DNA of 64,000 nucleotides from Taudactylus pleione (taxonomy: Eukaryota; Chordata; Amphibia; Anura; Myobatrachidae), in the NCBI GenBank assembly GCA_031769625.1, contig JAUIMM010000202.1:11642001-11706000 (forward strand). Direction: 5' to 3'. The notes below the pieces were generated by a model that worked only from the letters and a program-made list of their open reading frames with translations, was not told the origin of the DNA and ran no database searches. This document shows positions 22,217 through 32,575 of this stretch, in pieces (position 1 is the first letter of the stretch; every line of letters begins with the position of its first letter). Position numbers and translations under genes: made by a program.

Positions 22217-23520
22217 TTTACAGTGACAAGATGGCACCATGTTTGTTCAGTACTTAGGTCAGCGCCCATCTTGGAACACAGAATTAAGCCTCCCTGAATG
22301 AGTAATATGGAGTCTGCGCAATAGTGCTCTCCACCTTCAACACCATTGATATGAGTGTGTATTTTCCAGTGACCAGTTCACTTGATAGAAGTTTTTAGGA
22401 ATATCAGATACAATAAATGCAAATTAAGTTAAATCTTAAATAACAATCCTTAACTAGCTAGCAATATGGTTTTCTTACTTACAATCTATGCTAGAGGGAA
22501 GTAAAGAGTTCCAGATGAGAAAGCATGAGTGGCCCTCAAAGACTGGGGAACAGGTTAGAAGCCTTGCTTGCCAGACCACCTGGGAGAGGCTGATAAAGGG
22601 TGTGTCAGTTTCTGTAGTCAGTCTCTCACTGCCTGGGGAACAGATCAGAAGCCTGTTGAGAGACACTGTGATTACTGAATATAAGTGTTGTGCTAAAGAC
22701 TTCTGTTTTGTAAGAGGAACGTTAGGTCCACTCTGAGATAATAATTTTGTTTAGTTAGAGATGGACAGGCTAAAATGTACTTTTATGGGGTTTTTTGTGC
22801 TGCTAATAAAACTAGCTGGACTGGTGTACTACTACCTGGCTTCTGTGTGGCAAGCGATTACCCTACGAGATGGCATTACCTTGATCTTGCCACATTATGT
22901 TAGCAATATAAAACAAAAAGACTTTTGTTATTGGTGCTAACAATAGTATACTGCTAATTTGTGTGTATCTAGCAAATAAAAACATGGAGATTTTGATCAA
23001 AACATTTAAGCTAAAAGCCCATCATCAAGGGACCCCATCTCGGCAAGTTCCTACACCAGCATAAATGCATAAAACACTATTAAATTGCAGTTAAATGCAC
23101 TCCCCTCTCAGGTACAGAGGGTAACAGCCCCCTCATTACAGCAATCCCGTGCCCAAGAGATCACACCTCACAGGGCATGTCAGGAGTCAAGGCGCGTGGC
23201 CTCACGGCACACCACTATCTCTCTGCATGCCAGCCAATCGCTTTACAGCCATCCTTCCAGGCAATCGGACTTGCAGAAGTACCAGATGGCCAGTCTGACC
23301 CTGGAGGGTAATACCTAGACAAGGGCTGGCTTGTGAGCCACACCCAACTTCGCCTTATTGTATATAGCCTTAATTGGAAGCAGCCATGATAACACTAGGC
23401 AGAATTTTGGAACAAAACAGAAAAGAAATATGCCCATGCTCGGTTCTGCCCATATTGTACATGGTATCGGCAAAATTAAATGTTAACAATTTTATTGATA
23501 GCACCAATGACAAAAGACTT
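22217..23520. other. No gene recognised; possible LTR-like stretch
   Basis: Around 22480-22870 short duplicated phrases (GGGGAACAG...AGAAGCC twice) and an AATAAAA-containing zone recall the end of a retroviral-type LTR. I see no primer-binding site, paired LTR or gag/pol nearby, so this is only a suggestion. Nothing else is identifiable. Confidence 0.3.
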
Positions 23521-23527
23521 TCTTTTT

Positions 23528-23578
<51 letters not shown>
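23528..23578. repeat. (TA)n microsatellite
   Basis: About 50 bases of uninterrupted alternating TA. Confidence 0.95.
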
Positions 23579-23579
<1 letters not shown>

Positions 23580-23583
<4 letters not shown>

Positions 23584-25165
23584 TAATATTGCCACATAGC
23601 TGGTACCATTTACAATATGAGTAAAACCATATTTGTTTTATATTTTAGTAATGTAACTTTAGAAAACACCATTACTTTACGAAATATGATTTTCCTGATG
23701 CGCATCTAAATGCCCAAATCTGCCTGTATGTAATATATCAAGCTGTTGTGCAAAGTAAAATATTATCCCCTGATCAGATTTTTTTTCTAATATATCTAAT
23801 TCTGATAAGCTGAAGCTGCATTATATTAATTGGACTGTTTCTTGGATTGTATGCCTTGCTGTAAGTGCAAATATAAAGTTAACGCTTAAATATGTTTGTA
23901 ATGTTTTTTATTATTATTATTTTTATATTTGATCAGCAAATATATTTGTTTTATGTCCCTTTAATTTTGATGGTACTAATCATCAGAACTTATTAATGGT
24001 ACATTATATCTGAGAGAAGAATTACTCCAGTGCAGTGTCTTAAATGTCACTGGTGAGTAAACTGCACAGAATAACATAAGGACATATCTTATTCCTGTAC
24101 GCTCACAGAAACAAAGGACCTTTCAACAAATCCCATAATTGTCTACATTCCACCCACCCACCTAAGGGGCATCAACTTCAGGAGTCCAGAAGTGGCAAGC
24201 ATGAAAAGAGTTATTGACATGCAGCCTAGAGCAAACTTTTGAATAATTAATAGTAGAAAGCTAATTTTTATATAAACTATGCTATAAAGAAATGATCACT
24301 AGTAGAACATACACGAAACAACACACAGATATATTACAAGGGATGTTATTTTTTACTTGATGCTTTAAATGTGGTATTTTAGAGGCATTTCAACAAATGT
24401 CCTCATGCCTGATATTATAAACATAGAAAACTAGACAAAGTTGCTGAATGCCTAAAATGAGTATCTGCATGCATGCATCTTCACTTGCACCCATCTACAC
24501 TAAGCGCTATCAATATTTGAAAATGACAAAATGTTGAAAAGCCCCAGGTTCTGCCCATCCAAGTCACACCGCCTTCTGACTAGGCCATTCCCTTCTGGGT
24601 TTGAAAAGTGGGTTTATTCTGCCAAAAAATAGACTCTTATAGACAAAGGTTATTATGTGAAATACAGTATGTCCATTCTGAGTTTGTTGCTATGTGCCAT
24701 TTCACTGAGCTTGGGCACACATAAATACAATTGCTTTCCTACAGTACATTGTTATCATAGAAAAAGCTGTATGAATAATATTTGTAAGACTTTAGCACCT
24801 AGTTCATACAATAGGCTGCATGAAAACAGTGAATATTGATGTAAGCCATATAATAGTTGCCTCCACTCCCTACTTTCCCACATTTTTTGAATTTATAATT
24901 GGTACATATTAGACCCCTCCTCTCCCACATCCTTTCTAATTTACCAATTGCCTTTAAACCTCAGTAAATTGGGACCATTTGGGGGGAGGGTCTCCCATGT
25001 GTTGGTAACATGAGCACTTTGGGCTTTATTCAAAGTTTGCAAGTAAACACAATCACAACTTGCATGTTTGTGACCTATTCAGAGTTGGCTGCATGCACAC
25101 ATCTGTAGCTGCGGCTCTGTCCCCTAGACGTGCCTGTGTCTGACACGGCTGGAGGCATGGCTTCA
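23580..25165. other. No gene recognised
   Basis: AT-rich sequence. No conserved domain, repeat end or structural RNA was recognised on either strand. Confidence 0.5.
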
Positions 25166-25168
25166 GAT

Positions 25169-25260
25169 TATTATTATTATTATTATTGACAGTTTCTTAT
25201 ATAGCGCAGCATATTACGCTGTGCTTAAATTACTAAAATCACATTACACAATGCGAATGC
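25169..25260 (-). repeat. Retroposon-like tail with (ATT)n
   Basis: A run of ATT followed by ACAGTTTCTTATATAGCGCA-type sequence. The same combination occurs at 44288-44470. Read on the minus strand it ends in (AAT)n, as in non-LTR retroposons that end in short repeats. The family was not identified. Confidence 0.5.
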
Positions 25261-25315
25261 TTGTCGTAGCAGATGCAAATATAATTGTTTTCTATGACAT
25301 TTATATAAAATGGTA

Positions 25316-25815
25316 TGTAGTTATGTGGCCGCCGGTCACAATCCCGATGGCAGAATGCCGGCTAGGGATATATGATAGGCGTCAAGATACCGACGCCGAT
25401 CATAATCCCGATGCTGGAATCCAGGACGACGTGGGCCCGAACGATGTAAGTCTGGAGCGCCCGTCCTCTTAGCCGCGGGGGGGGGGGGGGAGGGTTAGGT
25501 TTAGGGCAAATCGGGAGGACTTAGGGTGCGGTTAGGATTAGGCACCCCTGGGAGGAGGTTAGGGTTAGGCACCCCCTCCGGGAGGGTTGGTTTAGAGTAA
25601 AGGGGGAGGGGGGTTGTGTTTAGGCACCCCTGCGGGGAGGTTAGGGTTAGGCACTAGGGGGGGAGGTTAGGGTTAGGCACCCCTAAGGGAGGGTTAGGGA
25701 GGGGAGAGGGGAGGGTTAGATTACTTACTTGCCGCTGTCGGGATTTCCACCCTTCGGCCAGACGTTGTTGGGATTTGAACCGGTGGCTAAACAGCCGTCG
25801 GAATTTCAATCCCAT
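25316..25815. mobile_element. MITE family T, copy 2 (reverse orientation)
   Basis: Begins GTAGTTATGTGGCCGCCGG, contains a degenerate GATAGGCGTC hairpin, then 25485-25715 with repeated GGGTTAGG-type units, and ends with a segment matching the complement of 18897-18960. It is the reverse-oriented relative of 18897-19735. Confidence 0.7.
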
Positions 25816-25824
25816 TCCATATAA

Positions 25825-26110
25825 AATATATATATGATTATTATTATTATCTTTTATTTTAAGACGCCACAGAGTGTATGCATTGCCGTACAAAGTTATA
25901 CATAGAAAGCAGTAACAGGGTATCAGTGCACAAATATTATATGCAAAATGCAGCAGCAGATCAAAGCATAAGTACATAGCAAAATACCAAATAACACACC
26001 ATAGACTGGGTAGGATAGATACAGGGGCAGGGGTAAGGCAACTCGCTGAAGGTAGCAGCAGCATATAGAAGCGCAAATCAGTAACTTGTGTCCATAAAAT
26101 CCACAAATCA
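25825..26110. repeat. Unclassified interspersed repeat with ATT-rich start
   Basis: A short ATT run and then a TTTTATTTTAAGACGCCACA-type sequence. It resembles a dispersed retroposon-like family by composition, but I cannot name it. No protein is encoded. Confidence 0.35.
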
Positions 26111-26249
26111 CATTTATGTCTGACTCTGAATAAGGCCCTTTAAGTGAAGATTGTCATTGATTTATTAAAAGTAGCTTTGCCCTTTAGAGCATATTGTAAA
26201 TGTCTTAAGGCATAAAGGGAAACCATTATATGTAGTTTTTAAAAGTAAT

Positions 26250-26594
26250 GCCGCATACACACTGGACGATAAGTTGGACGATATGGACGATAATGATATC
26301 GTTATCGTTCATCGCATTCAATATCGTCCAGTGTGTATGCAACACATCGTTAACTATGTGTGCTCCCACGGATCGTTAACGATGTGTTTCATCGCCCGTA
26401 CTTGCAGGGCAACCTGATGATATTGTCAGGTTCTGCAAGTACGGGGATGAGTGAGGGTGCCATCACTGAACGATATCGTTAACAATATCGTTCAGTGTGC
26501 ATGCTCAATGACGTTAACGACATTGAACCTGGCAGTACAGGGGAAACACTTAACGATATCGCTCATGGAGCATATCGTTAAGTGTATATGAGAC
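26250..26594. mobile_element. Serial-hairpin MITE family S, copy 2
   Basis: Ends GCCGCATACACACT and AGTGTATATGAGAC, flanked by TAAT on both sides (26246-26249, 26595-26598). The same chain of hairpins as copy 1 is present, here with better pairing, for example ACACATCGTTAAC with GTTAACGATGTGT, and CACTGAACGATATCG with its complement. Non-coding. Confidence 0.88.
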
Positions 26595-26856
26595 TAATGG
26601 ATATGTTTATTAGCATATAAATTTTTTTGTGCATGCAAGTGTCCATCAGAAAATAAGCATAGCTTAAACAAAGGATATAAAAATAACAGCATGGTGTGCA
26701 ATCCTGGAATAGCACTGCCACAGTGCAAAATGGTCCATTTATGGCTTTTGTTTTTTATAAACAGCTGAATCGAACGAAAAATAGACAATCAAACAAAAAC
26801 ACTTGCATTGCTCTTATCAACTGATGCTGCTCAACTACAGTCCTGAGCCACAGGAT

Positions 26857-28413
26857 CAGTGGCGGGCTGGGCCGGGGGGCAGGGTGCCATGTGAGTCCGG
26901 TCAGTGCTACACAGCACAAACACACAGCCGCCGGAGCCGGCAGCTGTGTGTTTGCTGTAATCAGCAGCCGCTGAGAGTCTGTCAGACTCTCAGCGGCTGC
27001 CGCTGCTCCCACTGCGGGAGCCATCTTCCGGCTCCCGCAGTGGGTAATGGGAGAGCCGTCGTCATGACAACGTCTCTCCCATAATGCAAAGCGGCCAGAG
27101 GAGCCGGTGGAAGCGTCGGGACCAGGAGCGGGAGTTTCAGGTAAGTGGTTTTTTTTATTTTTTTTTTATTAAGTCTCTCTCTACTAGGGGGGGATTACTA
27201 TGGGGGCACTACCAAGGGGGGGGATTACTGTGGGGGCACTACCAAGGGGGGGTTACTGTTGGGGCACTACCAAGGGGGGAATTACTATGGGGGCACTACC
27301 AAGGGGGGGATTACTATGGGGGCACTACCAAGGGGGGGGTTACTATGGGGGCACTACCAAGGGGGGGATTACTATGGGGGAACTACCAAGGGGGTGGATT
27401 ACTATGGGGGCACTACCAAGGGGGGGTTTACTATGGGGGCACTACCAAGGGGGGGATTACTATGGGGGCACTACCAAGGGGGGGGATTACTATGGGGGCA
27501 CTACCAAGGGGGGGATTACTATGGGGGCACTACCAGGGGGGGATTACTATGGGGGCACTACCAGGGGGGGATTACTATGGGGGCACTACCAGGGGGGGAT
27601 TTCTATGGTGGCACTACCAGGGGGGGATTACTACTGGGGGCACTACCAGGGGGGTGGATTACTATGGGGGCACTACAAGGGGGGGACTACTACTACTGGG
27701 GGCACTACAAGGGGGGGACTACTACTGGGGGAACTACAAGGGGGGACTACTACTACTACTGGGGGCACTACAAGGGGAGGGGACTACTACTAGGGGCACT
27801 GCATAGGGGGGTGGGGACTACTACTAGGGGCACTACATAGGGGGAGGGGACTACCACTGGGGGCACTGCGAGGGACCACTGCTGGGGGCTCTATATAAAG
27901 GGCAATACTGGGGGTACTGCATAGGGGGGAGACTACACCTGGGGCCACTATTTAAGGGACATTGCATAAGGGTTACTACTATTGGGGGCACTGCATGGGG
28001 GGGTGGACTGCTACTGGGGGCACTGCATAGGGGGTACCACTATTGGGGGCACTATATAAGGGGCCTACTACTGGGGCACAAGGGGCACTGAACAGGGGGG
28101 ACCACTACTGGGGGCACAAGGGGCACTGCATAGGGGGGGATCACTACTGGGGGCACTACTGGAGGCCTGCATAAGGGTGTTATCTCCTGTGGCACACGGG
28201 GGCACTGCATATAGGCACTACGACAGGGGGCTGCCCCTAATCTTTATTTTTACCTTACATTAATCCCATATGGACCCTCCTCCCTGAAACACTTGAGGGG
28301 GGGCGGCGCCGTAGCACGCACGTTCTTCGGGCACCGTGGCTACACGCTACTCCTCTGCCAGGGCCGCCTGCATGCATTTTCCCCCCAGGCTAAAAGTTGC
28401 CAGCCAGCCCCTG
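26857..28413. mobile_element. hAT-ended element carrying a G-rich minisatellite
   Basis: Left end CAGTGGCGGGCTGGGCC, right end GCCAGCCAGCCCCTG, and a perfect 8-bp target duplication CACAGGAT (26849-26856, 28414-28421). Total length is 1557 bp, most of it a tandem array (27186-28170). A hairpin with arms AGCCGCTGAGAGTCTG and CAGACTCTCAGCGGCT occurs near 26966-26998. No transposase is present, so it is non-autonomous. Confidence 0.93.
27186..28170. repeat. G-rich minisatellite (about 29-30 bp unit)
   Basis: Roughly thirty copies of a unit of the form GGGGGGATTACTATGGGG followed by GCACTACCAAG. The left part is very regular; units diverge and lengthen to the right. Long open frames on the plus strand in all three frames are by-products. 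Dense G-runs give quadruplex potential on the plus strand. Confidence 0.93.
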
Positions 28414-28573
28414 CACAGGATTAATGTCCAATTTGACTACCTACAGTAGGGGTAGACTACTGCAGCCACTAACCAGTCCCTGTCCCTCTGTAATATACTC
28501 ATTCCGCAGATCCTTACTCCCACATCCAGATGGGGGCGATATGTAAGTTGTACCTTCCCTGACAGAATAAACT

Positions 28574-28888
28574 GGGTATATGTACAAGCAAAAAGGAAGA
28601 AAAGAGTATTCCAACAAGGGGCACTCACGGACTAATTGCGTATTAGATTATCCTATTAAGGACTCTCTATTATGGTGACCTAAGAAACTATGAGTAAATT
28701 TATATATATAAAATATAACCTTTATATAATATATTATAAATATATGAAGTTACAGTATATACATGTATCCTGTCATTACTGCTGTAACAGTACTTTAATT
28801 GTTAGTTTTGTCTCACATAATAGCACTTTCACACATTTTGCACTTTAATATTTTGCTGGCTATAGTATTTTAAAGATGAATTAAAGGT

Positions 28889-28919
<31 letters not shown>

Positions 28920-29054
28920 AATATATATATATATGTACTCATATTTTCTTGGGTCACCATAATAGAGAGTCCTTAATGGGATGAGCTAATACGCAATTAG
29001 TCCGTGAGTGCCCCTTGTTGCAATACTCTTTTCTTCCTTTTTGCTTGTACATAT
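28574..29054. repeat. Foldback element with about 110-bp arms
   Basis: The left arm (about 28574-28697) and right arm (about 28936-29054) are reverse complements, including TAATACGCAATTAGTCCGTG on the right. The GAGTGCC phrase at the arm resembles the ends of PLE pseudo-LTRs in this window. The middle is AT-rich with a second, inner inverted pair (ATAACCTTTATATAAT type). Confidence 0.75.
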
Positions 29055-29160
29055 TGACTAATTCCTGGGTGCACTTCCCTTTAGTAATGATAATACACTA
29101 AAATTAATAACTAATTGGGAAAGGACTTAAAGATATTCAAAGTGTCTGTGCGGACAACTC

Positions 29161-29706
29161 AGCTCCGTACACACGAAGTGATCAGACAACGATAATGATA
29201 CCGTTGTCTGATCGTCCTGCGCCCTCCTGGTGTGCTGGATGATCCATATCGATCATCCAGCACACCAGCAACTTACCAACGACTATAACAACCCGCGATC
29301 AACAATTGCGGGTCCCTATAGTAACTTTCTCAATATCGAGCAAGTTGACCCGTATGCACGAGCGATGGATGATATCGATATCGTCCATACATGCCCGCGC
29401 ATCGCAGGTCGTTGGTGGGTTAGAAGGGGCCAAAAACTGATCGATTTGAACAATAACAATATGAACAATATCATTATCGTTCAAATCAATCTGTTTTATC
29501 GTACTGTGTGTACGCAACTATATCAAGCAAGTTGACCTCCATGCACAGTTGATGGACGATATCGATATCGTCCTTACGTGCCCGCTCATCGCAGGTCGTT
29601 GGTGAGTTGGAAGGGGCCAAAAACTGATCGATTTGAATGATAACAATATGAATAATATTGTTATCGTTCAAATCAATCATTTTTATCGTACCGTGTGTAC
29701 GCAGCT
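29161..29706. mobile_element. Serial-hairpin MITE family R with internal duplication
   Basis: Ends AGCTCCGTACACACG and CGTGTGTACGCAGCT. The interior holds hairpins in series: ATCAGACAACG with CGTTGTCTGAT, GTGCTGGATGATC with its complement (29231-29262), ACCCGCGATC with ATTGCGGGT, and GATGATATCGATATCGTC. About 190 bases (29331-29519) are repeated in tandem as 29520-29706 with moderate divergence. Non-coding. Confidence 0.8.
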
Positions 29707-30197
29707 TTAGTTTCTTGAACTGGGTATATCCCTGAAGCTCTTCCTTAACAAGGAGCAGATTAGAATAGAGCACAATCAGTTCCTCTGGTCAGCAGGTTGG
29801 TTAAGCACGTTATACATTAAAATGGGTTGTTAAGAGTCTTATAATATATCAGAGACTTATGGTAGAAATATATTCAGATCGGTTCTTAGTGCGGGTGGCC
29901 ACTTTGCTCCAAAAAAACTTGTTCATTCGGTTATATGTAACTCTGTAGAAATTGGTGAGAACATAGCTCCAAATAGTTTAGCATATTGTAAATATAATCA
30001 AATGGTCTGTCCACCACCACAAATGTATCCATTTGGAGGCGTACCAGAGTTATGATGTATTTGCAGGGCCGCCAAGAGGGGGCAGCAGCAGTCTCTCTTC
30101 CCAGCCCAGCACACGCAGCTGTGTGCTAGGCTGCAGTAAGGCTGCAGACGCTGAGCAGAAGTCTACACTGCCTGTGCGGGGGTGGGGGTAGCGATCA
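29707..30197. other. No gene recognised
   Basis: Possibly the left end of another hAT-like element near 30064 (GCAGGGCCGCCAAGAGGGGG), but the partner end was not located. Confidence 0.35.
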
Positions 30198-30249
30198 CAC
30201 TGATCCAGGGGCGGATCTAGACTTGTTTTGTGCTGTAGGGGGGTGGTGG

Positions 30250-30250
30250 G

Positions 30251-30282
<32 letters not shown>

Positions 30283-30296
30283 AACACATATATACA

Positions 30297-30351
<55 letters not shown>

Positions 30352-30456
30352 TATATATACACACAGTATATACACATACACACAAATATATATAAAATAT
30401 ATACACGCACACACATATATACACATATATATATATATATACACACATATATACAA

Positions 30457-30489
<33 letters not shown>

Positions 30490-30510
30490 TATATATATAC
30501 ACATATACAC
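30250..30510. repeat. (TA)n/(CA)n compound microsatellite
   Basis: Alternating TA and CA tracts. They produce long Ile/Tyr/Val/Cys open frames that are not genes. Similar tracts follow at 30765-30840 and 31322-31368. Confidence 0.95.
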
Positions 30511-30764
30511 TAGGGATGTGCAGACTCGGATAGGTTCGAGTTTGCACGTTGAGTTCGGATTTTTCCCTCCAAAAAAACGGAACTCAGAAAGAGGCAAAAC
30601 GTCATCTTGCATGGACGAACATCTTCATTTCTGGACTTTTGTCCAGGAATGATGATGTTCATCCATGCAAGATGACGTTTTGCCTCTTTGAGTTCCGTTT
30701 TTTTGGAGGGAAAAATCCGAACTCAACGTGCAAACTCGAACCTATCCGAGCCTGCACATCCCTA
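30511..30764. mobile_element. Long palindromic foldback MITE
   Basis: A 254-bp near-perfect palindrome with ends TAGGGATGTGCA and TGCACATCCCTA; the arms (about 115 bases each) differ at only a few positions around a small loop near 30637. It sits within a TA/CA microsatellite inside the 30206-31755 hAT element. It has no coding potential. Confidence 0.88.
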
Positions 30765-30788
30765 ATATACACACACATATAAATATAT

Positions 30789-30827
<39 letters not shown>

Positions 30828-31025
30828 TATATACACACTACATATAAATATACACAGTACTCCGGCACTCCTCCACTCCGTGTCACATGGACATGCAGTC
30901 CAAACTTGCTCCGGTGCCCTCCAGAAGGAGAGCACCCCCAATGCACAATACACCTGAAATCATAGGCGGCACTCGGAGACAGGTGAACAAACGTGATACC
31001 CTCTGCTGAGGGACTTTTAATCAGT

Positions 31026-31058
31026 CAACGTTTCAGGGTCTTCCACCCCTTCCTCAGG
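31026..31058 (-). ncRNA. Hammerhead-like motif, left arm
   Basis: Minus strand: CTGAGGA, a stem II of GGGGT/ACCCT type (one mismatch), and GAAACGTTGA. One core position differs (G for U at the variable site). Mirror copy at 31207-31239. Confidence 0.55.
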
Positions 31059-31206
31059 ACAACAGAATATTACAATACAAACAAACAACATATTTATACA
31101 TATTAACTTACCCCTAAATGGCGCCATTTAGGTGTACATGGTGCCATTTAGGGGTAAGTTAATATGTATAAATATGTTGTTTGTTTGTATTGTATTATTC
31201 TGTTGT

Positions 31207-31239
31207 CCTGAGGAAGGGGTGGAAGACCCCGAAACATTC
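31207..31239 (+). ncRNA. Hammerhead-like motif, right arm
   Basis: CTGAGGA, stem II GGGGT/ACCCC with a GGAAG loop, and GAAACATT. Stem III and the cleavage site are not clearly retained. Confidence 0.55.
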
Positions 31240-31325
31240 TGATTAAAAGACCCTCAGCAGAGGGTATCACGTTTGTTCACCAGTCTCCGAGTGCCGCCTA
31301 TGATTTCAGGTGTATTATACACTAC

Positions 31326-31371
<46 letters not shown>

Positions 31372-31763
31372 TGCCCATGATTATAGCATACCCCCGTACT
31401 CCACTGTCATCTACTGTACCTCAGACAGCCCTCCTCCCACACACAGTACCCCCAGCAACAGTTAAACAACTTACTGTACTTGTCTCTGTCTGTAACCAGG
31501 TCCATGGAGAGCCGGCGCAGGTCACTGGGAAGGGAGCATGGCCTAATCACGGGAGGCGTGGCCACGCCCCCTTAGAGGGAAAAACAGGCTTTTTGCAGTA
31601 TAGTGCGCGCTTCATGTCCCCGGTTCCCCCGGCTCCAAGCGGTGTGAATAGAGGTAACCTGAGCACATCACTCAGGCTGCCTGCCTGTGTACAGTGGCTG
31701 TGTGTTACGGGGGGGGGGGTGATCGCCCTGATCGCCCCCCCTGGATCCGCCACTGCACTGATC

Positions 31764-32469
31764 CCCTCCCCTTTAGGCTTGTACCTGCCTGAGGGGCTCA
31801 CTGTGCCCACCTGTTCATCACGCAGTGCCGCTTCGCAGCTTTGCCAATACTTTTTTCCAAATTTTTTTCCTAATGGAGGCCAGGCCACCCCTCTGCAATT
31901 AGGCTATGCCGAGACCTGGGCCAGCTCTCTACAGCCCTATGTATATTCGCTTATCAATAGGTTTCTATTTACTTTTTAAGCGTGGAATACTTTCCTTAAA
32001 CCGGCATCCAACCTCTGAGATATCCAAAAAATAACACATTATACAGTAGTGTAAACCTATTGACTAGTGCTTGTGCAAAGAGTGTTAGAAATCAGTGAAT
32101 CTCTATCAAGTGCCTGAAAACAACACGGCAATCAAAAAGCTCCATGCAGGGCCATAACAAAATTTGCACACATAAACCAACCACCACACTAGGAAAATGG
32201 TGTATCCAACACAGTGAATATGCAAATAAAGTGCCAAAGGATTTGGTGAAATATGAAATGCTTCCAACATAAACTTCTATTGCTCGTACCAGACTTAAAT
32301 TATTATGGCGCATTGATATTCAGCTCCTAAGCTGTATCCAAATTCATCAAACAGCTTATTCTCATATAGGAGAAAAAGGAGCTATACTGTATAGTGTATT
32401 ATTTCATACAGTTTTATTTAGACACACACAAAAGCATAATGCCCATACATCAATAAAAAGTAGCTCATA
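31764..32469. other. No gene recognised
   Basis: Likely 3' flank of PLE-D and unassigned sequence; no domain found. Confidence 0.4.
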
Positions 32470-32535
32470 TGAGAACTAGTCTTTGTTCTCTATACCACAG
32501 TGCTGTCAAGGGTGAAGAATGCCACCCTGCATCAA

Positions 32536-32575
32536 AGCATTTCATCCGATTGTTAATCACTGAACTTCATCAGGG
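32536..32575 (-). ncRNA. Hammerhead-like motif in PLE-D
   Basis: Minus strand: CTGATGA (intact core box), an extended imperfect stem II region, then GAAATGC. It is followed by GCAGGG sequence as in other PLE ends. The intact first box makes this one of the better candidates, but stem II is long and irregular. Confidence 0.5.

Larger units (their letters stand above)
30951..31320. mobile_element. Palindromic pair of PLE pseudo-LTR ends
   Basis: Arms of about 180 bases in inverse orientation meet near 31135. Each arm runs from a GAGTGCCGCCTATGATTTC-type end, through a hammerhead-like motif, to a TTAACTTACCCCTAAATGG segment. No RT or endonuclease lies between them. It resembles two PLE 3' ends joined head to head. 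Confidence 0.75.
30206..31755. mobile_element. hAT-ended element carrying microsatellites and a nested foldback
   Basis: Ends CAGGGGCGGATCTAG and CTGGATCCGCCACTG, with a perfect 8-bp duplication CACTGATC (30198-30205, 31756-31763). The 1550-bp interior contains long TA/CA tracts, a 254-bp palindrome (30511-30764), a palindromic pair of PLE ends (30951-31320), and GC-rich remnants of the element toward the right. No transposase. Confidence 0.93.

Noticed and set aside
22480..22870. Solo LTR of an endogenous retrovirus or Gypsy element
   Set aside because: Only weak LTR-like composition; no paired LTR, primer-binding site, gag or pol, so not claimed.
27084..27840. Open frames of 197-240 codons in all three plus frames
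   Set aside because: By-products of a stop-poor, G-rich minisatellite; simultaneous openness in three frames shows low complexity, not coding.
30050..30612. Long open frames rich in Ile, Tyr, Val and Cys on both strands
   Set aside because: They are translations of (TA)n/(CA)n microsatellites; any frame stays open there.
31371..31979. 202-codon plus-strand frame
   Set aside because: Crosses the end and the target duplication of a hAT element and matches no domain; opposite-strand frames are equally open.
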